Below are positions 26,292 to 33,769 of a DNA stretch of 64,000 bases, piece by piece. The translations under genes and the position numbers were made by a program. How positions within the stretch are numbered: the first letter of the stretch is position 1; each line of letters begins with the position of its first letter. The notes below the pieces were generated by a model. That model did not search any database. It worked only from the letters and a program-made list of their open reading frames with translations, and was not told the origin of the DNA. Source of the stretch: Herbiconiux oxytropis. GTDB lineage: Bacteria > Actinomycetota > Actinomycetes > Actinomycetales > Microbacteriaceae. Location of the stretch: contig NZ_JANLCK010000002.1 of NCBI RefSeq assembly GCF_024979315.1, forward strand, positions 310,001 through 374,000, given 5' to 3'.

Positions 26292-26594
26292 TCACGAATG
26301 CGGCCGGGGCTCGATTCCGAGAGCCGCGCAGGCGCCGTCGTAGAGCGCCACGATCTCGCGGCGCACCTCCCCGCGCTCGGTGATGGGGCCCGCGGGCCAG
26401 GCGACGGATGCGCTCCGCACGGCGCCGCCGATCGTCACGTCCCACACTCCCCTGTCGCCGTCGAGACCCGTCATGGTGGCGGATTCGGCGGCGGGGTCGA
26501 CGAAGGCGCGGGCGATGAGCAGGTTGTCGTCGGTGTGGTCGCCGTTCATGTGGCGGAGGATGGCGTCGACGATGTCAGGCGAGAAAGTGGTCAC
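26292..26594 (-). CDS. DUF2470 domain protein, probably heme-linked
   Basis: 100 residues consisting only of a DUF2470 domain, the C-terminal domain of HugZ-type heme-binding proteins. The motif IVDAILRHMNGDHTDDNLLIARAF with His residues in MNGDH is characteristic. The GTG start at 26594 precedes TTFSPDIVDAIL; the longer open frame is antisense shadow of the hydrolase-like gene. It follows that gene by 11 bases and precedes heme oxygenase on the same strand, so it may share heme handling with it. Confidence 0.8.
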   Translation of the reverse strand: MTTFSPDIVDAILRHMNGDHTDDNLLIARAFVDPAAESATMTGLDGDRGVWDVTIGGAVRSASVAWPAGPITERGEVRREIVALYDGACAALGIEPRPHS

Positions 26595-26605
26595 GGCACC
26601 ACACG

Positions 26606-27268
26606 CTAGTCCAGGAGCTGAGCCTGCAGGAAATAGGTCGAGCGCGCGAACGACAGTGCGGCGGCGTTCCGATCGAGCAGCGCCTGCACGGTCGCGTTGG
26701 CGAAACCCTCGGTGGTGCCGGAGTAGCGATGCTGGGTCACGGGGGTGCCGTGCTCCTTGAGGCGGCTGAGGAACTCGTCGGCGTCGTGCCCCTGCGGCCA
26801 GCGCGGGTCGTCGGGCCGGTGCACGAGCACGGGGCACGGGATGAGGCCGGCCTCCTCCTCGGTGAGCGAGGCGTAGTAGACCACCACCGCATCCACGGCG
26901 CCCTGCTGGGCAAGGCGGAGCGCCAGGTGACCGCCGATCCCGAGCCCGATCACGCCGGCGCGCGGCGCATCCGGGCCCGTCGGGGCGGTCGCCCGGCCGA
27001 GGTCGAGGGCCGTCTCGAGCGCGGCCACGGCGAAGCCCTCGTCGAGGCCGGCCACGAGCTCGGCGGCGCCCTCGGGATCGATCGTCGCGAGCCCGTCGAA
27101 GAGGTCGGGCACCTGCACGAAGAAGCCCTGGTCGGCGAGAGCTCTCGCGTAGGCCTCGAGGTACGGCAGCCGACCGTAGGCGTCGTGCACGATCACCACG
27201 ACGGGTCGGCCGGCCTGGCCGAACTCCAACGGCCAGCCGGGCGAGGGGATGTCGACGAACTCGGGCAT
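26606..27268 (-). CDS. Dienelactone-hydrolase-fold protein lacking catalytic residues
   Basis: 220 residues with the alpha/beta-hydrolase fold of dienelactone hydrolases: VVVIVHDAYGRLPYLEAYARALADQGF at the N-terminus and GFANATV near the C-terminus. At the nucleophile elbow the usual G-x-C/S-x-G-G reads GLGIGG, so Gly110 replaces the catalytic Cys. The usual HGF histidine motif reads TTEGF, so the His is also gone. Asp near PVLVHRPDDPR is retained. It is probably not a hydrolase of the normal mechanism. The start overlaps the stop of the MBL gene by one base. Confidence 0.75.
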   Translation of the reverse strand: MPEFVDIPSPGWPLEFGQAGRPVVVIVHDAYGRLPYLEAYARALADQGFFVQVPDLFDGLATIDPEGAAELVAGLDEGFAVAALETALDLGRATAPTGPDAPRAGVIGLGIGGHLALRLAQQGAVDAVVVYYASLTEEEAGLIPCPVLVHRPDDPRWPQGHDADEFLSRLKEHGTPVTQHRYSGTTEGFANATVQALLDRNAAALSFARSTYFLQAQLLD

Positions 27269-28350
27269 CAGCGCCCCTCCGCCCTCTCGATGACCAGGTG
27301 GGTGCGGTGCATCGCGGTCTGGGCGAGTGCCGAGAGCAGGTGGAACCCCGCCAGGTTCTCGAAGCCCGCCGTCCAGTGGATGCGCTCGGCGATCTGCCAG
27401 ATCGACGCATCCGGGGCCCGCGCGAGCACCGCGGCGACCTCCTGCGAGCGGCGCAGGTGGTGACGCCGGGTGGTGTCCTCACGATCGGCGAGGCCCGTGA
27501 AGCGGTACCCGTGGCCGGGCAGCACGTGGTAGCCGGGGTCATCGTCGGTCTCGACCCTCGCGAACGGCTCGAGCGCCTCGAGCGAGCGCAGGTAGTCGCC
27601 GATCGCATCCGGGGTGGGGCCGCCCAGCCCGATGCCCGGGAACATCGACGGCAGCAGGTGGTCGCCGGTGAAGAGCAGGCGCTCGGTCGTGTCGACGAGG
27701 GCGATGTGCCCGGGGGTGTGGCCAGGGGTCGGCAGCACGCGGATCGCCCGGCCGGGGATCTCGAGCAGCTGGTCGTCGTCGAGCAGCAGGTCGGCGTTCA
27801 CCGGGCGGGTGCGCTGCACGCCGGAGTCGGCCATGCCGGCCGCCGCCGCTTCGAGTGCCGCACGCTGCTCCTCGGGCACGCCCCACTCCCCCAGCCGTGC
27901 TCTCGTCGTGGCCGCCCGCGACGGCTCCGCCTCGGCCAGCCGTCGTGCCGCCTCCTGGTCTGCCCGGTGCAGGGCGAGGGGCACGCCGTGCTCGCGCTGC
28001 AGCCGCTCGGCCAGGGCGATGTGGTCGACGTGGAGGTGCGTCACGATCGTGCCGGCGAGATCGGACTCGGAGTGCCCGATGCTCGTGAGCAGCGCGCTCA
28101 GCCGGGCGCGGTTGCCGGTGTCGTCGACACCGGGGTCGATGAGGTGCAGCCCGCCCCGCTCGTCCTCGAGGAGGTAGCTCAGGGTGAAGCGGGGCGGATG
28201 CTCCAACCCGGTGGGCTGCGGCAGCACCCAGAGGCCCGGCCCGATCTCCTTGGCTCCCGGTGCCCGGTCGCCCTCCGCCTCGGCACGCAGCTCCTCCGGG
28301 TCGAGGGCCTGCAGGGGCCGGAGGAGGTGCGCGGGGCGGCCGGGGGTCAC
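27268..28350 (-). CDS. MBL-fold metallo-hydrolase
   Basis: 360 residues. The metal motif THLHVDHIAL (HXHXDH) is present, with LPTPGHTPGHIALVD and FTGDHLLP giving further His and Asp ligands, so a dinuclear zinc or iron site is complete. A C-terminal winged-helix-like region (about 285-360) is typical of the group that includes lactamase-B-like thioesterases and glyoxalase II relatives. The substrate is unknown. The GTG start overlaps the stop of the nucleoside hydrolase gene (GTGA). Confidence 0.85.
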   Translation of the reverse strand: MTPGRPAHLLRPLQALDPEELRAEAEGDRAPGAKEIGPGLWVLPQPTGLEHPPRFTLSYLLEDERGGLHLIDPGVDDTGNRARLSALLTSIGHSESDLAGTIVTHLHVDHIALAERLQREHGVPLALHRADQEAARRLAEAEPSRAATTRARLGEWGVPEEQRAALEAAAAGMADSGVQRTRPVNADLLLDDDQLLEIPGRAIRVLPTPGHTPGHIALVDTTERLLFTGDHLLPSMFPGIGLGGPTPDAIGDYLRSLEALEPFARVETDDDPGYHVLPGHGYRFTGLADREDTTRRHHLRRSQEVAAVLARAPDASIWQIAERIHWTAGFENLAGFHLLSALAQTAMHRTHLVIERAEGR

Positions 28351-29309
28351 GGCAGCCGGGCGATCGTGTCGAGGAAGAGCCGGGCGAAGCGGGGCACGTC
28401 GACGTCGAGGGCGACGTCGACCGGGTGCGCGGCCGCACCACCCGCCGGTGAACCCCCGTGGACGGTGTCCTCACCCGCCCGCTGCCGGCGGTCGACCACC
28501 GTCTGGCCGCGGCTGTGCCCGGCGAGCTCGACGCGCACGGGGAGGCGCTCCACGCGCAGGGCCGCGGGGTCGACGAGCGCGCACACCGCTCCGGCGTCGC
28601 CGATGTGTCCGCCATAGGAGGCGCTCACGGGGTCGTCGGCCATCTGGAAGTGCAGCAGCGCTCCCGCGAGCCGGCCGGATGCGGTGAGGCCGTCGCGGAG
28701 CGCATCCGCATCCGCTTCGTCGATGGTGACCTGGTTGAAGACGTCGAGGCCGTACATGAAGGCGGGCACGCCCGCATCGAGGGCGATCGCGGCGGCCTCG
28801 GGGTCGTGCCAGACGTTGAACTCGGCGACGGCCGTGGCGTTGCCGCCTGAGGCGGAGCCGCCCATGAAGAGGATCCGCTCGAGGCGGCCGGCGACCTCGG
28901 GGTGCTGTCGGAGCAGCAGCGCCAGGTTCGTCTGCGGAGCGAGGGCGATGATCGTCACGGGGACTTCGCTCTGAGTCAGCAGGTCGTGCAGGAGGTCGAC
29001 CGCGTGCCGGGAGTCGGCGATCCTGGCGGAGCGAGGGAGGCCGAGATCGCCCATGCCGTCCGAGCCATGCACGTGCGACGGCCGCGACGGCTCGATCAGC
29101 GGCCTCCTCGCCCCAGCTGCCACCGGGATGTCGGGGGCGCCAGCGGTGTCGAGCACTGCCAGGGTGTTCGACACGACGTTGTCGACGGATGTATTCCCCT
29201 CGACGCATGTGATGCCGAGCACCTCGATCTCGGGATGCGCGACCGCCATGAGGATCGCCATCGCATCGTCGACCCCGGTGTCGACGTCGAGGATGACGCG
29301 GTGGGTCAT
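28347..29309 (-). CDS. Inosine-uridine-type nucleoside hydrolase
   Basis: 320 residues. The diagnostic DVDTGVDDAMA motif (DXDXGXDD) near the N-terminus binds catalytic calcium. FMGGSASGGNATAVAEFNVWHDPEAA is the conserved central region, and GHIGDAGAVCAL supplies the last calcium Asp. These enzymes split ribonucleosides into base and ribose for salvage. The ATG at 29309 fits the motif spacing; a 38-codon upstream extension is not conserved in character. It overlaps the DoxX-like gene (ATGA). Confidence 0.88.
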   Translation of the reverse strand: MTHRVILDVDTGVDDAMAILMAVAHPEIEVLGITCVEGNTSVDNVVSNTLAVLDTAGAPDIPVAAGARRPLIEPSRPSHVHGSDGMGDLGLPRSARIADSRHAVDLLHDLLTQSEVPVTIIALAPQTNLALLLRQHPEVAGRLERILFMGGSASGGNATAVAEFNVWHDPEAAAIALDAGVPAFMYGLDVFNQVTIDEADADALRDGLTASGRLAGALLHFQMADDPVSASYGGHIGDAGAVCALVDPAALRVERLPVRVELAGHSRGQTVVDRRQRAGEDTVHGGSPAGGAAAHPVDVALDVDVPRFARLFLDTIARLP

Positions 29310-29719
29310 CGCGGTGTGCGGGTCGACCAGAGGGCCAGGGCAACGAGCCCAGGCTGGAAGAACAGCCGCGCGAACCGCTTGCCGTCGGTGTCGAGCCCGA
29401 ACGCGCTCCGACGGTTCACCCACTGGGAGACGTTGCCGGGGAAGATGGCGCTGAAGAACACGGCCGCGACGTTCCCCACGGCCTCCTTCTGCTTCGGCAG
29501 CACGAGGAAGGAGAGGCCGAGCGCGATCTCGGCGACGCCCGACGCGAGCACGACCTGGTCCTCGCCCTGGGGGGCCAGCTCCTTCGCGAAGCCGGGCACC
29601 TGTGCCTTGAAGTCGTCACGCGCGAACGTGAGATGGCTGACCCCCGCGAACACGAGGGCGAGCCCGAGGCCCACCCGGCCGAGCGTGCGGGCGACGGAGC
29701 GCTTCTTCTGAGGAGTCAT
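29306..29719 (-). CDS. DoxX-like small membrane protein
   Basis: 137 residues with four membrane helices in DoxX style: TLGRVGLGLALVFAGVSHLTF at the start, GVAEIALGLSFLVLP, then AAVFFSAIFPGNVSQWVNRR. DoxX-type proteins are linked to redox or lipid functions, without a firm assignment. The ATG at 29719 has an AGGGAG ribosome-binding sequence; the longer frame upstream would run through the tRNA gene and is rejected. It begins the minus-strand operon that continues through nucleoside hydrolase, MBL and hydrolase-like genes. Confidence 0.7.
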   Translation of the reverse strand: MTPQKKRSVARTLGRVGLGLALVFAGVSHLTFARDDFKAQVPGFAKELAPQGEDQVVLASGVAEIALGLSFLVLPKQKEAVGNVAAVFFSAIFPGNVSQWVNRRSAFGLDTDGKRFARLFFQPGLVALALWSTRTPR

Positions 29720-29782
29720 GAACACATCCTGCTCCCTGCGGCGGGCGGATGGCGAACGGATCGCTGGCGCAGAGTGGTCTCG

Positions 29783-29856
29783 TGGAGCGGATGACGGGAA
29801 TCGAACCCGCGCTATCAGCTTGGGAAGCTGAAGTTCTACCATTGAACTACATCCGC
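29783..29856 (-). tRNA. tRNA-Gly (anticodon CCC)
   Basis: 74 bases on the minus strand including an encoded CCA. The acceptor GCGGATG pairs with CATCCGC, the anticodon stem TCAGC/GCTGA encloses loop TTCCCAA (anticodon CCC, reading GGG), and the T loop TTCGATT is intact. It is a single tRNA, not in a cluster. Confidence 0.95.
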
Positions 29857-29908
29857 GACGCCCGGCCTGAGCGCGGACGAGAGCCATCATAGCGCGTGGA
29901 CGCGCCGC

Positions 29909-29914
29909 TACACT
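29909..29914 (+). promoter_or_regulatory. -10 element TACACT, leaderless start
   Basis: TACACT, six bases (GACTGC), then GTG at 29921. Confidence 0.6.
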
Positions 29915-29920
29915 GACTGC

Positions 29921-30526
29921 GTGCTCCTCTCCGACCGCGACATCCGCACCCAGATCCGTGAGAACCGCGTCAGCCTCGAGCCGTTCGAGGAGGCGATGGT
30001 GCAGCCCTCGTCGGTCGACGTGCGGCTCGACCGCTACTTCCGGCTGTTCGACAACCACAAGTACCCCTTCATCGATCCCGCCGAGGATCAGCCCGAGCTG
30101 ACCCGGCTGATCGAGGCGAAGCCCGACGAGCCCTTCATCCTGCACCCCGGTGAGTTCGTGCTCGGCGCCACCTACGAGCGCGTGGGGCTGCCCGACGACA
30201 TCGCCGCCCGGCTCGAGGGCAAGAGCTCGCTCGGCCGGCTGGGGCTCCTCACCCACTCGACCGCCGGCTTCATCGACCCCGGCTTCTCGGGCCACGTGAC
30301 GCTCGAGCTCTCGAACGTCGCGACGCTGCCGATCAAGCTCTGGCCGGGCATGAAGATCGGCCAGCTCTGCTTCTTCCAGCTCTCGAGCCCCACCGAGAGG
30401 CCGTACGGCTCGAGCGAGTACCTCTCGCGCTACCAGGGTCAGCGGGGGCCGACGGCCTCGCGCTCGCACCTCAACTTCCACCGCACCGACGTCTCGGCCA
30501 CCGACGACGGCAGCCTCGGCGGCTAG
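29921..30526 (+). CDS. dcd: dCTP deaminase
   Basis: 201 residues. Dcd converts dCTP to dUTP (or directly to dUMP in bifunctional forms), feeding thymidylate synthesis. The family start [25 protein letters not shown], and the catalytic region [32 protein letters not shown] are intact, including the Arg and Glu used for deamination. The length fits the actinobacterial form, which is often bifunctional. It has its own leaderless-type promoter and ends in front of a long hairpin shared with the convergent alanyl-tRNA-synthetase-like gene. Confidence 0.95.
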   Translation: MLLSDRDIRTQIRENRVSLEPFEEAMVQPSSVDVRLDRYFRLFDNHKYPFIDPAEDQPELTRLIEAKPDEPFILHPGEFVLGATYERVGLPDDIAARLEGKSSLGRLGLLTHSTAGFIDPGFSGHVTLELSNVATLPIKLWPGMKIGQLCFFQLSSPTERPYGSSEYLSRYQGQRGPTASRSHLNFHRTDVSATDDGSLGG

Positions 30527-30540
30527 CGGCAGACCTCACC

Positions 30541-30606
30541 TCTGCCGAGCCGTCACTTTCCACCCCTCTCAGCAGGATTTGGCGTGAAAGGTGACGGCTC
30601 GGCAGA
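30541..30606. repeat. Long inverted repeat between convergent genes
   Basis: TCTGCCGAGCCGTCAC (30541-30556) and its exact reverse complement (30591-30606) flank a 34-base loop; TTTC/GAAAG extend the stem after a one-base bulge. CGGCAGACCTCA also occurs directly at both outer sides. It ends three bases before the stop of the minus-strand gene, so it may act as a bidirectional terminator or be a dispersed palindromic repeat. Confidence 0.75.
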
Positions 30607-30608
30607 CC

Positions 30609-32030
30609 TCAGGCGTGGGGGAGGCCCGCGGCACCGAGCCGCGTCGCCCCACGGGAACGGGCGCGCTGCTCCTCGAGCGCCTCGGCGAAGGCGGCCTCCC
30701 AGTCGGCGGCGACCTCGATGCCCAGGCGCCTGGCCTCCTCCACCGAGAGCTCCTTCGGGAACCCGTGGGTGTCCGAGAGCCGGAACACATCCGTGCCCGT
30801 GAGCGTGCCGCCCTGGTACTCGGCGAGGGCCACGAGACCTCCCTCGAGCGTGCGCCGGAACGAGTTCTCCTCCTTCACCAGCACCGCCACGACCTCGTCA
30901 CGCGACGCCGCCACCTCGGGGTAGTCGGCCGCGTAGAGGTCGGCGATCACGGGCACGATCTCGGAGAAGAAGTTCTCGGTGAGCCCGAGCGAGAGGGCGA
31001 GGCGGATGGCCCTGCGCAGCAGCCGGCGCATCACGTAGCCCTGCTCCTTGTTGGAGGGCCGCACGCCGTCGACCGCGAGAAAGGTGGCGCCGCGCAGGTG
31101 GTCGGCGATGATCCGCATCGAGGCGGTCTCGTCGTCGTAGGAGCGGCCCGTGAGCTCCTCGAGCTTGGCGATGATGGGCCAGAGCAGCGAGATGCGGAAG
31201 ACGTCGTCGGAGCCGATCGAGGCAGCCGCGATGCGCTCGAGCCCGCCGCCGAAGTCGACGTTCCGCTTGGCGAGCTCCTCGAAGCTCCCGTCGGGCAGGC
31301 GCCGGTACTGCATGAAGACCTGGTTGCCGATCTCCATGAACTGGCCGCCGTCGCTCGCCGGGTGCGCCTTGCCGTAGGCGGGATCCTGGTGCGCCGCCCC
31401 GAAGTCGTAGAACACCTCGCTGTCGGGACCGCACGGGTCGCCGATGGGCGTCGCCTCGAGCGATCCGCCGCGCGACCACCAGTTCTCGCCGCCGTCGTAG
31501 AAGAAGACGCGCTCGCCGGGGAGCACGCCGCGCCGATCCCCGTCCTCCTGCGAGCCGATCTCGGCGATGCCGTTCGAGACGCCGCGCTCGCCGAAGACGG
31601 TCGCCCAGATGCCGGCGGCCTCGTCGTCGCGCGGGATGCCGTTGGCCGGGTCGCCGATGAAACAGGTCACGTAGATGTGCTCGGGATCCAGGCCCACGAT
31701 GTCCACCAGGAAGGTGAAGAACTGGCGGATCTGCTCCTCCTTGAAGTAGTCGCCGAGCGACCAGTTGCCGAGCATCTCGAAGAAGGTGGTGTGGCGGTTG
31801 TCGCCCACGTCGTCGATGTCCTGGGCGCGCACGCAGGGCTGGCTGTCGGTCAGGCGCTGCCCGGCCGGATGCTCGGCGCCGAGCAGGTAGGGGAGCAGGG
31901 ACTGCATCCCGCTGCCGTTGAAGAGCGTGCTGGTGTCGCCGCGGGGCACGAGGGGGGCGCGGTCGATGACGGTGTGCCCGTTCTTCTCGAGGAAGGCGAG
32001 GTAGGAGTTGCGGATGTCGTGGGCGTCCAT
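30609..32030 (-). CDS. Alanine--tRNA ligase-related protein without editing domain
   Basis: 473 residues, matching only the aminoacylation and tRNA-recognition parts of AlaS, which is normally near 880 residues. Catalytic features are present: LVPRGDTSTLFNGSGMQSLLPYLLG, CVRAQDIDDVGDNRHTTFFEMLGNWSLGDYFKEE (motif 2) and DFGGGLERIAAA (motif 3), then the helical domain ending AFAEALEEQRARSRG. The editing domain and C-Ala domain are absent; the protein stops at the natural domain border, so it is probably not a broken gene. It may charge tRNA or a non-tRNA acceptor with alanine. Its role is unknown. It lies 100 bases after idi on the same strand. Confidence 0.8.
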   Translation of the reverse strand: MDAHDIRNSYLAFLEKNGHTVIDRAPLVPRGDTSTLFNGSGMQSLLPYLLGAEHPAGQRLTDSQPCVRAQDIDDVGDNRHTTFFEMLGNWSLGDYFKEEQIRQFFTFLVDIVGLDPEHIYVTCFIGDPANGIPRDDEAAGIWATVFGERGVSNGIAEIGSQEDGDRRGVLPGERVFFYDGGENWWSRGGSLEATPIGDPCGPDSEVFYDFGAAHQDPAYGKAHPASDGGQFMEIGNQVFMQYRRLPDGSFEELAKRNVDFGGGLERIAAASIGSDDVFRISLLWPIIAKLEELTGRSYDDETASMRIIADHLRGATFLAVDGVRPSNKEQGYVMRRLLRRAIRLALSLGLTENFFSEIVPVIADLYAADYPEVAASRDEVVAVLVKEENSFRRTLEGGLVALAEYQGGTLTGTDVFRLSDTHGFPKELSVEEARRLGIEVAADWEAAFAEALEEQRARSRGATRLGAAGLPHA

Positions 32031-32087
32031 GCCCTCAGCATGGCAGAGCCGACCGCCCGCCCGGCAGCGCCCATCGTGGGGCCAAGA

Positions 32088-32132
32088 GGGTCAGCCGGTC
32101 AGCAGGCCAACGGGTCAGCAGGCCAGCAGGTC
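32088..32132. repeat. Short imperfect direct repeats (GGTCAGCAGGCCA unit)
   Basis: Between the idi stop and the AlaS-like start the sequence repeats GGTCAGC(AGGCCA) four times in degraded form; two units contain the full GGTCAGCAGGCCA. It is an inter-gene spacer repeat that extends into the idi stop codon. No function is evident. Confidence 0.6.
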
Positions 32133-32652
32133 AGAGGGTGAGCTGGGGGAGCTGCAGTGCGAGCCACGGGCTGAAGGCCCAGGGCGTGAGCGCGACGGAG
32201 TGCTGCAGCTCGGCCGCGTCGGCCCAGCGCCACTCGGCCACCTCGGACGGGTTCGCCTCGATGGGCCCGGCGGCTCGGGCGATGTAGACGGGGCAGATCT
32301 CGTTCTCCACGATGCCCGAGGCGTCGATGGCGAGGTAGCGGAAGTCGGGGAGGGTGAGCTCGAGCTCCGCGATCTCGAGACCGAGCTCGGTGCGCGCCCG
32401 GCGCAGCACGGCCTCGCGCGGATCCTCACCCGGTGCGGGATGCCCGCAGAACGAGTTCGTCCAGACCCCCGGCCAGGTGAGCTTGGACAGCGCTCGCCGC
32501 GTGACCAGGATCCGCCCCTCGTCGTCGAAGACGTGGCAGGAGAAGGCGAGGTGCAGGGGGGTGTCGTCGGTGTGCACCGAGACCTTGTCGGCCGTGCCGA
32601 TGGGAGCTCCGTCGTCGGAGAGGAGGATCACCTGTTCGATCACGGCACTCAT
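32131..32652 (-). CDS. idi: Isopentenyl-diphosphate delta-isomerase, type 1
   Basis: 173 residues, Nudix fold. Idi interconverts IPP and DMAPP, the starters of the carotenoid genes that diverge from it. Typical motifs are HLAFSCHVFD, TWPGVWTNSFCGHPAPGE (catalytic Cys and metal His) and the ENEICPVY motif with catalytic Glu. The ATG at 32652 before SAVIEQVILL is preferred over an in-frame start 18 codons upstream that would run through the operator. GACAAT six bases before the ATG suggests a leaderless start here too. Confidence 0.92.
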   Translation of the reverse strand: MSAVIEQVILLSDDGAPIGTADKVSVHTDDTPLHLAFSCHVFDDEGRILVTRRALSKLTWPGVWTNSFCGHPAPGEDPREAVLRRARTELGLEIAELELTLPDFRYLAIDASGIVENEICPVYIARAAGPIEANPSEVAEWRWADAAELQHSVALTPWAFSPWLALQLPQLTL

Positions 32653-32669
32653 TTCACTATTGTCCTTTA

Positions 32670-32691
32670 TTACTTGGCAACCATGTAACCT
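32670..32691. promoter_or_regulatory. Operator and -10 box between idi and crtE
   Basis: TTACTTGG (32670-32677) and CCATGTAA (32681-32688) form an inverted repeat, seven of eight pairs, around CAA. This has the size and TTAC-GTAA ends of MarR-family sites; CrtR, a MarR-type repressor, controls C50 carotenoid genes in corynebacteria. The palindrome overlaps TAACCT (32686-32691), a -10 hexamer seven bases before the crtE GTG, and lies upstream of idi, so one repressor could silence both. No regulator gene is in the window. Confidence 0.6.
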
Positions 32692-32698
32692 GGGGAAG

Positions 32699-33769
32699 GT
32701 GGACACGCACGATCTGGTCGCGGTGTCGGACCGCCGACAACAGCACGTCGAGCGGGTTCTGGCGGCATTCTTCAGCGATTCCCACTACCGTGCGAAAGCC
32801 CTGGGCGCCCCCTACGCCGCCCTCTGGCAGACCCTCGAGCGCAACGCCTCGGGAGGCAAGCGCTTCCGGCCGCGCATGGTCATGGCCGCCTACGAGTCCC
32901 TCGGCGGAACCGACCTCGACGCCGCGGCCCACGTGGGCGCCGCCTTCGAGCTCCTGCACACCGCGCTCATCGTGCACGACGACGTGATCGACCGTGACTT
33001 CGTGCGGCGCGGCGGGCCCAACGTCTCCGGCAGCTACCGCGACATCGCCACGACCGCCGGGATCCCGCTGCCCACCGCCGAGCACCGTGGCATGTCGGTC
33101 GCGATCATCGCGGGCGACCTCGCGCTGTTCAACTCCTACCGCCTGATCGACAGGTCGGGGGTCGACGGCCTCCTCCGCACGCGCCTGCACGACATCCTCG
33201 ACGAGGCGATGTTCGTCTCCGCCGCGGGCGAGCTCTACGACGTCGACTTCTCCATCCGGGCCGAGCCGCCGACCGTCGACGAGATCATCGAGATGGAGGC
33301 GCTGAAGACCGCCGGCTACTCGTTCGAGGGTCCGCTCGCCGCCGGGGCCGTGCTGGCGGGCGGGTCGCCCGAGGCCATCGCCGCGCTGTCGACGTTCGGC
33401 CGCGACATCGGCATCGCCTACCAGATCGTCGACGACCTCCTCGGGGTGTTCGGCGACGAGGGTGCCACGGGCAAGACGACCCTCGGCGACTTGCGCGAGG
33501 GCAAGCGCACCGTGCTGCTCGCCCACGCCGTGGGGCATCCGCAGTGGGCCGAGGTCTCCGACCTCTTCGGCCGCCCCGACCTCACCGCGGAGGAGGGCGA
33601 CCGCATCCGCACCGTGCTCGAGGAGATCGGCTCGCGCCGCTTCGCCGAGGCCCTCGCCCGCGACTTCGCCAACCGCGCCTGGGAGGCACTCGTGGGAGAC
33701 GACCTGCCCGGGACCGTGCGTGAGGAGTTCCGCCCCATCGTGGCCGCGGTGCTGGGCCGGGTGCGATGA
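32699..33769 (+). CDS. crtE: Geranylgeranyl diphosphate synthase
   Basis: 356 residues, trans-prenyltransferase. The first Asp-rich motif is DDVID (residues 94-98) in LIVHDDVIDRD and the second is DDLLG in YQIVDDLLGVFGD; GGKRFRPRM binds IPP. It makes the C20 precursor of phytoene. The GTG at 32699 is chosen because it directly follows the promoter/operator region; the upstream open frame is antisense to idi. Its stop overlaps the crtB start (ATGA), opening a six-gene carotenoid operon. Confidence 0.93.
   Translation: MDTHDLVAVSDRRQQHVERVLAAFFSDSHYRAKALGAPYAALWQTLERNASGGKRFRPRMVMAAYESLGGTDLDAAAHVGAAFELLHTALIVHDDVIDRDFVRRGGPNVSGSYRDIATTAGIPLPTAEHRGMSVAIIAGDLALFNSYRLIDRSGVDGLLRTRLHDILDEAMFVSAAGELYDVDFSIRAEPPTVDEIIEMEALKTAGYSFEGPLAAGAVLAGGSPEAIAALSTFGRDIGIAYQIVDDLLGVFGDEGATGKTTLGDLREGKRTVLLAHAVGHPQWAEVSDLFGRPDLTAEEGDRIRTVLEEIGSRRFAEALARDFANRAWEALVGDDLPGTVREEFRPIVAAVLGRVR

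Noticed and set aside
29306-30481. Long version of the DoxX-like gene
   Set aside because: The extension runs through the tRNA-Gly gene and antisense to dcd; the ATG at 29719 has its own ribosome-binding site.
30609-32030. AlaS-like gene as a frameshifted pseudogene
   Set aside because: It ends at a natural domain border with intact catalytic motifs, and no editing-domain sequence is found in any frame downstream, where the inverted repeat and dcd follow directly.
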